From Streptomyces durmitorensis (GTDB lineage Bacteria > Actinomycetota > Actinomycetes > Streptomycetales > Streptomycetaceae): a DNA stretch of 64,000 bases. The notes under the pieces were generated by a model. It did not search any database. It saw nothing but the letters and a program-made list of their open reading frames with translations, and was not told the DNA's origin. The DNA lies in contig NZ_CP097289.1 in assembly GCF_023498005.1 (NCBI RefSeq), positions 2,108,001 to 2,172,000 on the forward strand, written 5' to 3'. Below are positions 52,028 through 59,491 of this stretch, in pieces; the first letter of the stretch is position 1, and each line of letters opens with the position of its first letter. The position numbers were made by a program, and so were the translations under genes.

Positions 52028-52725
52028 GTCTGACCCTCGAAGACATCACGCTGACGTACGCGGACGGCGAGGGGCGGCTCACGGCGCTCGACGGGGTCGG
52101 GCTCGACGTCCCCGCCGGGACCCTGACGGCGGTCGTCGGCCCGTCCGGCTCCGGGAAGTCCAGCCTGCTGGCGGTGGCGGCGACGCTGGTCACCCCGGAC
52201 CGGGGCCGGGTGGTGGTCGGAGGTACGGAGACGGGTGCGCTGTCGGCGGCCGAGCGGGCGGAGCTGCGGCGGCGGAGGATGGGGATCGTCTTCCAGCAGC
52301 CGAATCTGCTGGCGTCGCTGACCGCGCTTGAACAGGTGGAACTGATGGCGCGCATCGACGGGCGCGGACGGGGACGCGGACGCGGACGCTCCGGCGAGGT
52401 ACGGGAGCGGGCGCGGGAGCTCCTGGACACCGTGGGCCTTGCGGGGCTCGCACACAGGCGCCCGCATCAGCTGTCGGGCGGCCAGCGCCAACGGGTCGGC
52501 ATCGCACGGGCGTTGATGAACGAACCGGCGGTGCTCCTGGTCGATGAGCCGACCAGCGCGCTGGATCACGAGCGGGGCGCGGCGGTCCTCGAGCTCCTCG
52601 GGCGGCTCACGCGGGAGTGGGGGACGGCAACGGTCCTGGTCACGCACGACCGGGAACGCTTGTCTTTCGCCGACCGGGTGGTGGAGTTGGTGGACGGGAG
52701 GGTGGGGGTCGCGAGCGTCTCCTAG
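52024..52725 (+). CDS. ABC transporter ATPase (LolD/MacB type)
   Basis: The 233-residue protein has Walker A GPSGSGKSS, Q-loop IVFQQPNLLASLT, signature LSGGQRQRVGIARAL, Walker B VLLVDEPTSALD and switch VTHDRE. An RGRGRGRGR run (from a repeat) interrupts the helical domain at about 117-124. It starts at the ATG overlapping the permease stop. It energises the FtsX-like permease, and the pair is presumably induced through the divergent two-component system. Confidence 0.93.
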   Translation: MSLTLEDITLTYADGEGRLTALDGVGLDVPAGTLTAVVGPSGSGKSSLLAVAATLVTPDRGRVVVGGTETGALSAAERAELRRRRMGIVFQQPNLLASLTALEQVELMARIDGRGRGRGRGRSGEVRERARELLDTVGLAGLAHRRPHQLSGGQRQRVGIARALMNEPAVLLVDEPTSALDHERGAAVLELLGRLTREWGTATVLVTHDRERLSFADRVVELVDGRVGVASVS

Positions 52726-52748
52726 CCCGTCCGTCCGACGGTTGAGGA

Positions 52749-52828
52749 CGGACGGGGAGGACGGGACCGGACGGGGAGGACGGGACCGAACGGGGAGGAC
52801 CGGACCGAACGGGGAGGACCGGACGGAC
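52749..52828. repeat. Four ~18-bp tandem units
   Basis: ACGGGGAGGACGGGACCG-like units follow each other four times just after the ATPase stop. The segment starts with GTTGAGGACGGACGG, resembling the head of the nearby 76-78 bp repeat. Confidence 0.8.
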
Positions 52829-52841
52829 GGGGGCGGTGGGG

Positions 52842-53306
52842 CAGCCCGCCGGGCGCATGACGGCGAACGCGGCAGAGCGGGCGACCAGCCGCCGGCCGTC
52901 AGGTGGAGCAGGGACGCCAGCCCGCCCGGCACACCACAACGAACTCACCGCAGCAGGCGACCAGCCGCCGACCGTGCAGGCGGAGTGGGGATTTCAGCCC
53001 GTCCGGCGTTTGAGGACGAACCCGGCGCAGCCGGTCATCAACCCCAACCACAGGCCCCCGGAGCAGAGACCTCAGCCCGTCCCGCACCTCAGGACGAACC
53101 CGGCGCAGCCAGTGGTCAACGCCAGCCACGAACCCCCGGAGCAAATACCTCACCCCGCCCAGCACCTGAGAACAAACCCAGCACAGCCAATCATCAACGC
53201 CAACCACAAACCCCCGGAGCAAATACCTCACCCCGCCCAGCACCTGAGAACAAACCCAGCACAGCCAATCATCAACGCCAGCCACAAACCCCCGAAGCCG
53301 GGAGTT
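52842..53306. repeat. Six-unit array of a 76-78 bp repeat
   Basis: Units begin with CAGCCCG or CACCCCG at 52842, 52918, 52995, 53073, 53151 and 53229, at steps of 76, 77, 78, 78 and 78 bp. The third unit begins with CAGCCCGTCCGGCGTTTGAG, the dispersed Streptomyces repeat also present at 48185. Units 5 and 6 are almost identical. Units 3 to 6 also read as an open frame (RTNPAQPVIN... every 26 residues), but I see no start or ribosome site making it a gene. The last unit overlaps the 3' end of the universal stress protein gene. Confidence 0.9.
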
Positions 53307-53808
53307 CGCGAAAGGGTGGGCCCGGGGAGAAATCCTCCGGTCTGGCCTTTCGCAGTGCCCTTCGCATGCCCCGCGGCACAACAGGCCCCGGCACCACCAT
53401 GACCCGGCACCCCGCACGCCCCTGCACGTATCGACGCACCCTTCCCCGCCCCCACCCCCACCCTTTTCGCGCACCCAGGACGACAAGATCCTCCGCCGCC
53501 CCGGCGAAGTCGCACACCGCCCGCCCCGCAGCGCCCCGTACCACCCACCGCTCCACCACGACCCCCTCCGGCGCCCCGCCGAACACCTCCTCAAACGCCC
53601 GGTCGAGCCGCCCCCGGGCCTCCGCCTCCCAGTGCCGGGCCCACGCCCGGTCCGGGCGCCGCGCGTACAGCCCCTCCCCCTCCGGCGGCTCCCACGCGAT
53701 CATCGCGACCAGCACACGACCGGCCCTCCGCGCCTCCTCCACGCCCACCCGCAACGCCGCCAGACTCGCCGGCGACCCGCTCACCCCCACGACGACCCGC
53801 GCTCCCAC
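53272..53808 (-). CDS. Universal stress protein family protein
   Basis: The start GTG 53808 follows GGAGAGG; an upstream start at 53913 would add 35 residues overlapping the next promoter. The 178-residue protein shows the USP fold: VGARVVVGVSGSPASLAALRVGVEEARR (strand 1, helix 1), VLVAMIAWEPP, and a C-terminal LVVLGARKGWGWGRGRVRRYVQGRAGCRVMVVPG, which corresponds to the G-x2-G-x9-G-S/T ATP site with the last Ser/Thr missing. It may bind ATP poorly. The C-terminus reads into the repeat array, so the last ~30 residues may be repeat-derived. Confidence 0.78.
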   Translation of the reverse strand: MGARVVVGVSGSPASLAALRVGVEEARRAGRVLVAMIAWEPPEGEGLYARRPDRAWARHWEAEARGRLDRAFEEVFGGAPEGVVVERWVVRGAAGRAVCDFAGAAEDLVVLGARKGWGWGRGRVRRYVQGRAGCRVMVVPGPVVPRGMRRALRKARPEDFSPGPPFRELPASGVCGWR

Positions 53809-53889
53809 GGTCGGCCCCTCTCCCTCGTGGCCCTCACGGACCTCGTTCCACCAGGCCAATCCGGCCCGCTCCCCCGGAGTCTGTACGCT

Positions 53890-53915
53890 GATTGGCCTGG
53901 CCAGGAGGGCCAATC
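53890..53915. promoter_or_regulatory. Candidate MocR operator, ATTGG-N14-CCAAT
   Basis: GATTGGCC and GGCCAATC form an 8-bp inverted repeat, with the core ATTGG (53891-53895) and CCAAT (53910-53914) 14 bases apart. It ends 14 bp before the MocR start codon. Half-sites and spacing match the site at 16586. Confidence 0.7.
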
Positions 53916-53928
53916 AGCGGGAGGTGGC

Positions 53929-55395
53929 ATGGCAGACGTACGCGTGGTCCATGAAGTGGACCGGCGGCTCGGCAGCAGGCAGCTGTCCCAGCTGGTGACC
54001 GGTACCGCCGGCGACCACCCCGGCTACCGCGCCCTCGCCCACGACATCCGCACCCTCCTCCTGGACGGCCGCATCCCCCTGCACACCCGGCTCCCCGCGG
54101 AGCGCGAGCTCGCCACGGCACTCGGTGTCAGCCGGGCCACCGTCACCGCCGCGTACGACCTCCTGCGCGAGGGCGGCTACGCCCGCAGCAGGCGCGGCGC
54201 GGGCACCTGGACCGAGCTGCCCGACGGGCGCCGCCCCTCCAGCGTGGCCGCGTTCCCGGCAGGCGACGGGATGCTCGACCTGGCGGTGGCCGCCCCCGGC
54301 GCACCCGAGGCGGAGCTGACCGACGCGCTCGCCGCCGCGGCCGCCGCACTCCCCCGGCACGCCTCGACACCGGGCTACCACCCTTACGGGCTACCGGAGT
54401 TGAGAGAGGCCGTCGCCGAGCGCTTCACGCGGCGAGGTCTGCCCACTCTCCCCGACCAGATTCTGATCACCACCGGCGCCCAGCACGCGCTGTCCCTCAC
54501 CCTCTCCCTGCTCGGCAGGCCCGGCGACCGCATCCTGGTCGAGAACCCCTCGTACCCGAACGCTCTCGACGCGATCCGCCGCGCAGGGCTGCGCCCCACT
54601 CCCGTGCCGGTCACGGACACCGGCTGGGACACCGACCTCGTCGAGTCGACGCTCCGTCAGGCCGCGCCCCGCATGGCCTACTTGGTGCCCGACTTCCAGA
54701 ACCCGACGGGCCGCCTGATGCCCAGGGAGCAGCGCGTACGCATCCTGGAGACCGCCCGCGCCACCGGCACCTGGCTCGTGATCGACGAGACGATCGCCGA
54801 CATCGCCCTGGACGGGCCCGCCCCCGCGCCCTTCGCCTCGCTGGCCCCGCACGGCGTGGGCGAGCAGGTCGTCACCGTCGGGTCGTTGAGCAAGACGCAC
54901 TGGGGCGGGCTGCGCATCGGCTGGGTACGGGCGGGCTCACGGCTCATCACGGAGCTGGCGACCGCGCGCGTCCCCTCCGACATGTCGACCCCGGTGATCG
55001 AGCAGCTCGTCGCGCTGCATCTGATGGGCAGCATGGACGACGTACTGCGCGACCGGCTGCCGCGCCTGCGCGCCCAGCGGGACGCGCTCGGCGCCTCGCT
55101 CGCCCACCATCTCCCCGAGTGGCGCTGGCGGACGCCGCCGGGCGGCCTGTCGTTCTGGGTGGACCTGGGCCGCCCGGTCGCGTCGGCCCTGGCCCGTGCG
55201 GTGCTCGCCCACGGCGTACGCATCGAGGGCGGCGCCCGCTTCGGCGCGGACCCCGGCACGCACGAGCACCGGCTGCGGATTCCCTACACACTGCCCGCGG
55301 CATCGGGCGAGGAGGCCGTCCGGCGCCTTGCCGCCGCGCTCGGCGGGGACATGGGCCACGAAGCCACCGGCAGTCCCCGGCACTGGGTCGCCTGA
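53929..55395 (+). CDS. MocR-subfamily GntR regulator with aminotransferase-like domain
   Basis: The 488-residue protein starts at ATG 53929 behind GGGAGG. The GntR winged helix spans about 30-100 (YRALAHDIRTLLLDGRIPLHTRLPAERELATALGVSRATVTAAYDLLREGGYARSRRG). The PLP domain has TGAQHALSLTLSLL, ENPSYPNALDAIR, LVPDFQNPTGRLM and VGSLSKTHWGGLRIGW with the PLP Lys. Unlike the gene at 16647 it is not divergent from a transporter; the stress protein gene lies opposite. Autorepression through the palindrome at its start is likely. Confidence 0.92.
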   Translation: MADVRVVHEVDRRLGSRQLSQLVTGTAGDHPGYRALAHDIRTLLLDGRIPLHTRLPAERELATALGVSRATVTAAYDLLREGGYARSRRGAGTWTELPDGRRPSSVAAFPAGDGMLDLAVAAPGAPEAELTDALAAAAAALPRHASTPGYHPYGLPELREAVAERFTRRGLPTLPDQILITTGAQHALSLTLSLLGRPGDRILVENPSYPNALDAIRRAGLRPTPVPVTDTGWDTDLVESTLRQAAPRMAYLVPDFQNPTGRLMPREQRVRILETARATGTWLVIDETIADIALDGPAPAPFASLAPHGVGEQVVTVGSLSKTHWGGLRIGWVRAGSRLITELATARVPSDMSTPVIEQLVALHLMGSMDDVLRDRLPRLRAQRDALGASLAHHLPEWRWRTPPGGLSFWVDLGRPVASALARAVLAHGVRIEGGARFGADPGTHEHRLRIPYTLPAASGEEAVRRLAAALGGDMGHEATGSPRHWVA

Positions 55396-55447
55396 CGCGT
55401 CGCCTGACGCGCGGCTCACGGCGCCCCGCATCGACGGGACGGCCTTC

Positions 55448-55735
55448 TTACCTGGCCCCGGGCTCCCCGAAGAGCTCCACCGCACACCGCACCGCCGCGA
55501 GGCCCGTGGCCAGCGCGCTGACGGAGCCGATCGCTCCCGCGACAAGGAGCAGCGACCGCCGCAGCCTCGGCACCTCCGGGGCGCCGCTCAGCGCCATCGC
55601 GGCCAGGGCCGCGAGCTCGTCCTCGGCGATGCCCCGGTCCGGGAACTCGACCGGATGCGCGGCGAGCTCACGGCGCAGCCGCGACACCGCGGTGCCCAGC
55701 TCCGCGACGCGCGGATCCTCATCACTGCCGGTCAC
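55448..55735 (-). CDS. DUF5955-like small protein
   Basis: The 95-residue protein starts at GTG 55735 (AGAGG upstream). It contains VAELGTAVSRLRRELAAHPVEFPDRGIAEDELAALAAMA, a charged helical hairpin, then RLRRSLLLVAGAIGSVSALATGLAAVRCAVELFGE, a moderately hydrophobic helix. The pattern matches a family of short Streptomyces proteins that I believe is DUF5955; its function is unknown. It is convergent with the MocR gene. Confidence 0.7.
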   Translation of the reverse strand: MTGSDEDPRVAELGTAVSRLRRELAAHPVEFPDRGIAEDELAALAAMALSGAPEVPRLRRSLLLVAGAIGSVSALATGLAAVRCAVELFGEPGAR

Positions 55736-55972
55736 TTGCCTCTGCCCCACGCTCCGCAACACAGCTCTCCCCCTCGCACGACGTCGTGCGCATGTTCTCG
55801 TGCAGATCTTGCCGACCCCACGACGGCGTTGGTCAGACGCCTGGGGGCCGCGGGCCAGTAAACGCCACGGGAAGCAGGACGCGCCACTTTCTGACCGGAA
55901 GACACCGCCCCGGTCGGGGAAGGCTCCTCCGCCTTTCGCGACGGGGCGCGCAGGGTGCGGTATGCAGGAGCC

Positions 55973-56572
55973 ATGACGAATCCGATGATCGCCGGGCTTC
56001 TCCTCGCGGCGGGCGGCGGGCGGCGCCTCGGCGGCCGCCCGAAGGCGCTCCTCGACCACCAGGGGCGCCCCCTCGTGGAGCACGCGGTCCGCGTACTGCG
56101 CGAGGGCGGGTGCACGCGCGTGCACGTGGTGCTCGGCGCGGACGCCGATGCCGTACGCGAGAAGGCCTCGCTCCCCGGCTGCGTACTGATCGACAACCCC
56201 GAGTGGGCGGAGGGGATGGGTTCGTCGCTGCGGGCGGGCCTCGCATCCCTGCGCGAGGATGCCGCCGACGCCGACGCCGCGCTCGTCTCGCTGGTCGACC
56301 AGCCGGGCATCGGCCCGGCCGCGGTGGCCCGCGTCCACGCCGCCTACCGCTCGCCCGCCACTCTCGCGGCGGCCGCGTACGACGGGGAGCGCGGGCACCC
56401 CGTGCTCTTCGGCTCGGACCACTGGGCGGGCATCGCGGCGAGCGCGGTGGGTGACCGCGGGGCGCGCGCCTATCTGAAGGAACACGCCGCGCACATCGCA
56501 CTGGTCGAGTGCGGGGACGTGGCCCAGGCGTACGACATCGACACACCCGCCGACCTGATCCACCTTGAGTGA
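55973..56572 (+). CDS. MobA-like nucleotidyltransferase (MocA-type)
   Basis: The 199-residue protein starts at ATG 55973 behind GCAGGAG. It has the nucleotide-binding signature AGLLLAAGGGRRLGGRPKALL, DNPEWAEGMGSSLRAGL, LVSLVDQPGIGPAAV and GHPVLFGSDHW. This is the MobA/MocA NTP-transferase fold, whose members add CMP or GMP to molybdopterin. Next to purine-catabolic genes it may mature a xanthine dehydrogenase, although no intact dehydrogenase gene is in the window. Other sugar-nucleotide-type substrates cannot be excluded. Confidence 0.82.
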   Translation: MTNPMIAGLLLAAGGGRRLGGRPKALLDHQGRPLVEHAVRVLREGGCTRVHVVLGADADAVREKASLPGCVLIDNPEWAEGMGSSLRAGLASLREDAADADAALVSLVDQPGIGPAAVARVHAAYRSPATLAAAAYDGERGHPVLFGSDHWAGIAASAVGDRGARAYLKEHAAHIALVECGDVAQAYDIDTPADLIHLE

Positions 56573-56620
56573 CCGGCATGGCACTCAGCGACACGTTCTG
56601 TCGATGAAGAGAATCTCGAC

Positions 56621-56653
56621 ATCAACAGACGATTGAACTTCCACTATGAGGAA
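56621..56653. promoter_or_regulatory. Two-part operator of malate synthase, like that of the allantoin operon
   Basis: ATCAACAGACGATTGAA (56621-56637) is followed after one base by TTCCACTATGAGGAA (56639-56653). Read in the direction of transcription, this matches the allantoinase promoter, which has TTCAACAGAACGTTGAA followed by TTCCGTTTAGCGGAA. It ends about 145 bp before the malate synthase start, consistent with shared control by the IclR regulator. Confidence 0.7.
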
Positions 56654-56798
56654 ACTAGTATCCACTGTTCAGAAGCACCCGTTCCCTCAAGTGGGGCCCA
56701 CGGCCGTATCTCGGCTCCGGTGGCACTGAGTGTCACTGCGAATGCCCGGCGGTCGCCAAGGCACCACCTGTGAAGCTCGCTGAAGGAAGTGACAGCTC

Positions 56799-58418
56799 AT
56801 GTCCGCACCAGCGCAGTCCCCGCTGGCCATCGTCGACGCGGAGCCTCTGCCGCGGCAGGAGGAGGTCCTCACCGACGCGGCCCTCGCCTTTGTGGCCGAG
56901 CTGCACCGGCTCTTCACGCCCCGCCGTGACGAGCTCCTCAGCCGCCGCGCCGAGCGCCGCGCCGAGATCGCAAGCACCTCCACGCTCGACTTCCTTCCCG
57001 AGACCGCGGCGATCCGCGCGGACGACTCCTGGAAGGTGGCGCCGGCCCCGGCGGCCCTGAACGACCGCCGTGTCGAGATCACCGGGCCGACCGACCGCAA
57101 GATGACCATCAACGCCCTGAACTCGGGCGCCAAGGTCTGGCTCGCGGACTTCGAGGACGCATCGGCGCCCACCTGGGAGAACGTGGTCCTGGGCCAGCTG
57201 AACCTCACCGACGCCTACGAGCGCCGGGTGGACTTCACGGACGACCGCACCGGCAAGTCGTACGCCCTCAAGGACGCCGACGAGCTCGCCACCGTCGTCA
57301 TGCGCCCGCGCGGCTGGCACCTGGACGAGCGCCACCTCCAGTTCGAGGGCCAGCCGGTCCCCGGCGCGCTCGTCGACTTCGGCCTGTACTTCTTCCACAA
57401 CGCCAAGCGCCTCATCGAGCTCGGCAAGGGCCCGTACTTCTACCTCCCGAAGACGGAGTCGTACCTGGAGGCCCGCCTCTGGAACGACATCTTCGTCTTC
57501 GCGCAGGACTACGTCGGCATCCCGCAGGGCACCGTCCGCGCCACGGTCCTCATCGAGACGATCACGGCCGCGTACGAGATGGAGGAGATCCTCTACGAGC
57601 TCCGCGACCACGCGTCGGGCCTGAACGCGGGGCGCTGGGACTACCTCTTCTCCATCGTCAAGAACTTCCGTGACGGCGGCTCGAAGTTCGTCCTGCCGGA
57701 CCGCAACCTCGTGACGATGACGGCCCCCTTCATGCGGGCGTACACCGAACTCCTCGTCCGCACCTGCCACAAGCGCGGCGCGCACGCGATCGGCGGCATG
57801 GCGGCGTTCATCCCGTCCCGCAAGGACGCGGAGGTCAACAAGGTCGCGTTCGAGAAGGTCAAGAACGACAAGGACCGCGAGGCGGGCGACGGCTTCGACG
57901 GCTCCTGGGTCGCGCACCCGGACCTGGTCCCGATCGCGATGAAGTCGTTCGACGCGGTCCTCGGCGAGAAGCCCAACCAGAAGGACCGCCTGCGCGAGGA
58001 CGTCTCCGTGGCCGCGGGCGACCTGATCGCCATCGACTCCCTCGACGCGAAGCCCACGTACGACGGCCTGGTCAACGCCGTCCAGGTCGGCATCCGCTAC
58101 ATCGAGGCCTGGCTGCGCGGCCTCGGCGCCGTCGCCATCTTCAACCTCATGGAGGACGCGGCCACCGCCGAGATCTCGCGCTCGCAGATCTGGCAGTGGA
58201 TCAACGCGGGCGTCGTCTTCGAGAACGGCGAGACCGCCACCGCGGACCTGGCCCGCACGGTCGCCGCCGAGGAACTGGCCGCCATCCGCGCCGAGATCGG
58301 CGACGAGGCCTTCGCGGCCGGCAAGTGGCAGCAGGCCCACGACCTCCTCCTCCAGGTCTCCCTGGACGCGGACTACGCGGACTTCCTGACGCTCCCGGCG
58401 TACGAGCAGCTGCGCTGA
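56799..58418 (+). CDS. aceB: Malate synthase A
   Basis: The 539-residue protein condenses glyoxylate with acetyl-CoA to malate. It is full length for isoform A and shows NALNSGAKVWLADFEDASAPTW, VVMRPRGWHLDERH with the catalytic Arg, FYLPKTESYLEARLWND, RATVLIETITAAYEMEEILYEL with the Mg-binding Glu, GGMAAFIPSRKD and FNLMEDAATAEISRSQIWQW with the general-base Asp. It would use glyoxylate released by allantoin breakdown; no isocitrate lyase gene is adjacent. Ribosome site GAAGGAAG precedes the ATG. The promoter carries the allantoin-type operator. Confidence 0.96.
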   Translation: MSAPAQSPLAIVDAEPLPRQEEVLTDAALAFVAELHRLFTPRRDELLSRRAERRAEIASTSTLDFLPETAAIRADDSWKVAPAPAALNDRRVEITGPTDRKMTINALNSGAKVWLADFEDASAPTWENVVLGQLNLTDAYERRVDFTDDRTGKSYALKDADELATVVMRPRGWHLDERHLQFEGQPVPGALVDFGLYFFHNAKRLIELGKGPYFYLPKTESYLEARLWNDIFVFAQDYVGIPQGTVRATVLIETITAAYEMEEILYELRDHASGLNAGRWDYLFSIVKNFRDGGSKFVLPDRNLVTMTAPFMRAYTELLVRTCHKRGAHAIGGMAAFIPSRKDAEVNKVAFEKVKNDKDREAGDGFDGSWVAHPDLVPIAMKSFDAVLGEKPNQKDRLREDVSVAAGDLIAIDSLDAKPTYDGLVNAVQVGIRYIEAWLRGLGAVAIFNLMEDAATAEISRSQIWQWINAGVVFENGETATADLARTVAAEELAAIRAEIGDEAFAAGKWQQAHDLLLQVSLDADYADFLTLPAYEQLR

Positions 58419-58441
58419 TTTCCCTGCGGAGTTCATGACGA

Positions 58442-58471
58442 GGCCCCCGGCACCGCACAGCGCCGGGGGCC
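58442..58471 (+). terminator. Hairpin terminator of aceB
   Basis: GGCCCCCGGC and GCCGGGGGCC form a 10-bp stem with a 10-base loop, 23 bp after the aceB stop. Confidence 0.78.
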
Positions 58472-58483
58472 CAGTCATGGGCG

Positions 58484-58536
58484 CGCCCCGAAGGGGCGCG
58501 GGGAACTGCGCGACCAGCCACAAACGGCCCGCAGCT
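58484..58536. repeat. Dispersed repeat, single copy
   Basis: CGCCCCGAAGGGGCG forms a small hairpin and runs into GGGGCGCGGGGAACTGCGCG (58493-58512), the 20-mer that occurs inverted at 32575 and 32670. Further similarity (CCACAAACGGCCCGCAG here, CCACGGAAAAGCCGCAG there) extends the repeat to about 45 bp. Confidence 0.75.
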
Positions 58537-59458
58537 AGCCGATGTGCCGCGACCAGTCCTGTTCGGCCGCAGGCTTCCCATGCAGATCGGGCACCCGCTT
58601 CAACCAGGCCGGACGCCCCTTCTCGGTAACGGCAGCACGCCGGGCATCGGCAGCCGCAAGCTCACCCCGGCTGGGGAAGTCCCTGGGCAGCCACGCAGCG
58701 GAGGAGCGGACACGGGCCAGCAAGAAGGCCACGTACGCCTCCCGCACCGCCGCGGGGGACGAGAACCCCGGCTCGGATGCCAGCCACGCGTCCGGCACCA
58801 GGGCGACGATCTCGCGGAGAGCGGCCTCCGTGACGAGCGGAGCCAGCTCCGCATCCGCGGCAACCGTGTCCGGCCCATAGCCCCCCAGGGCGTGATGGCG
58901 GAAGTCGTACACCTTGTCCGGCGCGGACGCGCCCCAGCGGTGGTGGAAGACCAGAGCCGCGCCGTGGTCGATGAGCCACAGCCTCGGCGGCTGAATGCCG
59001 AACGTGGGCCAGACCATCAGGTTCGAACTGTGCACCGTGCGGTCGACGTTGGCGGTGAGGGCGTCGAGCCACACCACCTTGCCCGCCTCCAGCGGGTCCA
59101 CGTCCAGCGCCTCGGGCGTGAAGTCCACCGCACCCGGCAGGAGGTCCATGCCGAGGTTGAGCCCGGCGCTGGCGTGCAGCAGGTCCTGGACCTCCTGGTG
59201 CGGCTCGTCCGCCGCGACCGTCGGGTCGAAGTGGACCAGGACGAGCTCGGGGAAGCGCAGGCCGAGGCGGCGGGCCAGTTCGCCGACGATGATCTCGGCG
59301 ACCAGCGCCTTGCGGCCCTGCGCGGAACCGGTGAACTTCACGACGTACGTACCCAGGTCGTCGGCCTCGACGACGCCGGGCACGGAGCCCCCGGTCCGCA
59401 ACGGGTTCACATACCGGACCGCAGTGACTTCTCTGAGCACTTCCCCAGGTCTGAGCAC
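58535..59458 (-). CDS. HipA-like kinase-fold protein
   Basis: The 307-residue protein resembles the stand-alone HipA-family proteins of actinobacteria: YVVKFTGSAQGRKALVAEIIVGELARRLGL (ATP-binding Lys region), VWLDALTANVDRTVHSSNLMVW (catalytic Asp and Asn pattern) and PRLWLIDHGAALVFHH (metal-binding Asp). HipA in E. coli phosphorylates a tRNA synthetase; here no HipB-type partner is adjacent. Two GTG starts at 59458 and 59440 lie in a duplicated CCTGGGGAAGTGCTCAGA, so the start is uncertain. It lies convergent with aceB. Confidence 0.8.
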   Translation of the reverse strand: MLRPGEVLREVTAVRYVNPLRTGGSVPGVVEADDLGTYVVKFTGSAQGRKALVAEIIVGELARRLGLRFPELVLVHFDPTVAADEPHQEVQDLLHASAGLNLGMDLLPGAVDFTPEALDVDPLEAGKVVWLDALTANVDRTVHSSNLMVWPTFGIQPPRLWLIDHGAALVFHHRWGASAPDKVYDFRHHALGGYGPDTVAADAELAPLVTEAALREIVALVPDAWLASEPGFSSPAAVREAYVAFLLARVRSSAAWLPRDFPSRGELAAADARRAAVTEKGRPAWLKRVPDLHGKPAAEQDWSRHIG

Positions 59459-59491
59459 TTCCCCAGGCTATAGGGCGTCACCACCTCGTCA

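Noticed and set aside
52836..53402. Open frame of 188 codons across the repeat array
   Set aside because: It is open because three repeat units have a length divisible by three; there is no ribosome site, and the first two units differ in length, which would break it.
56733..58523. 596-codon minus-strand open frame opposite malate synthase
   Set aside because: It mirrors the aceB codons and has no recognisable motif.
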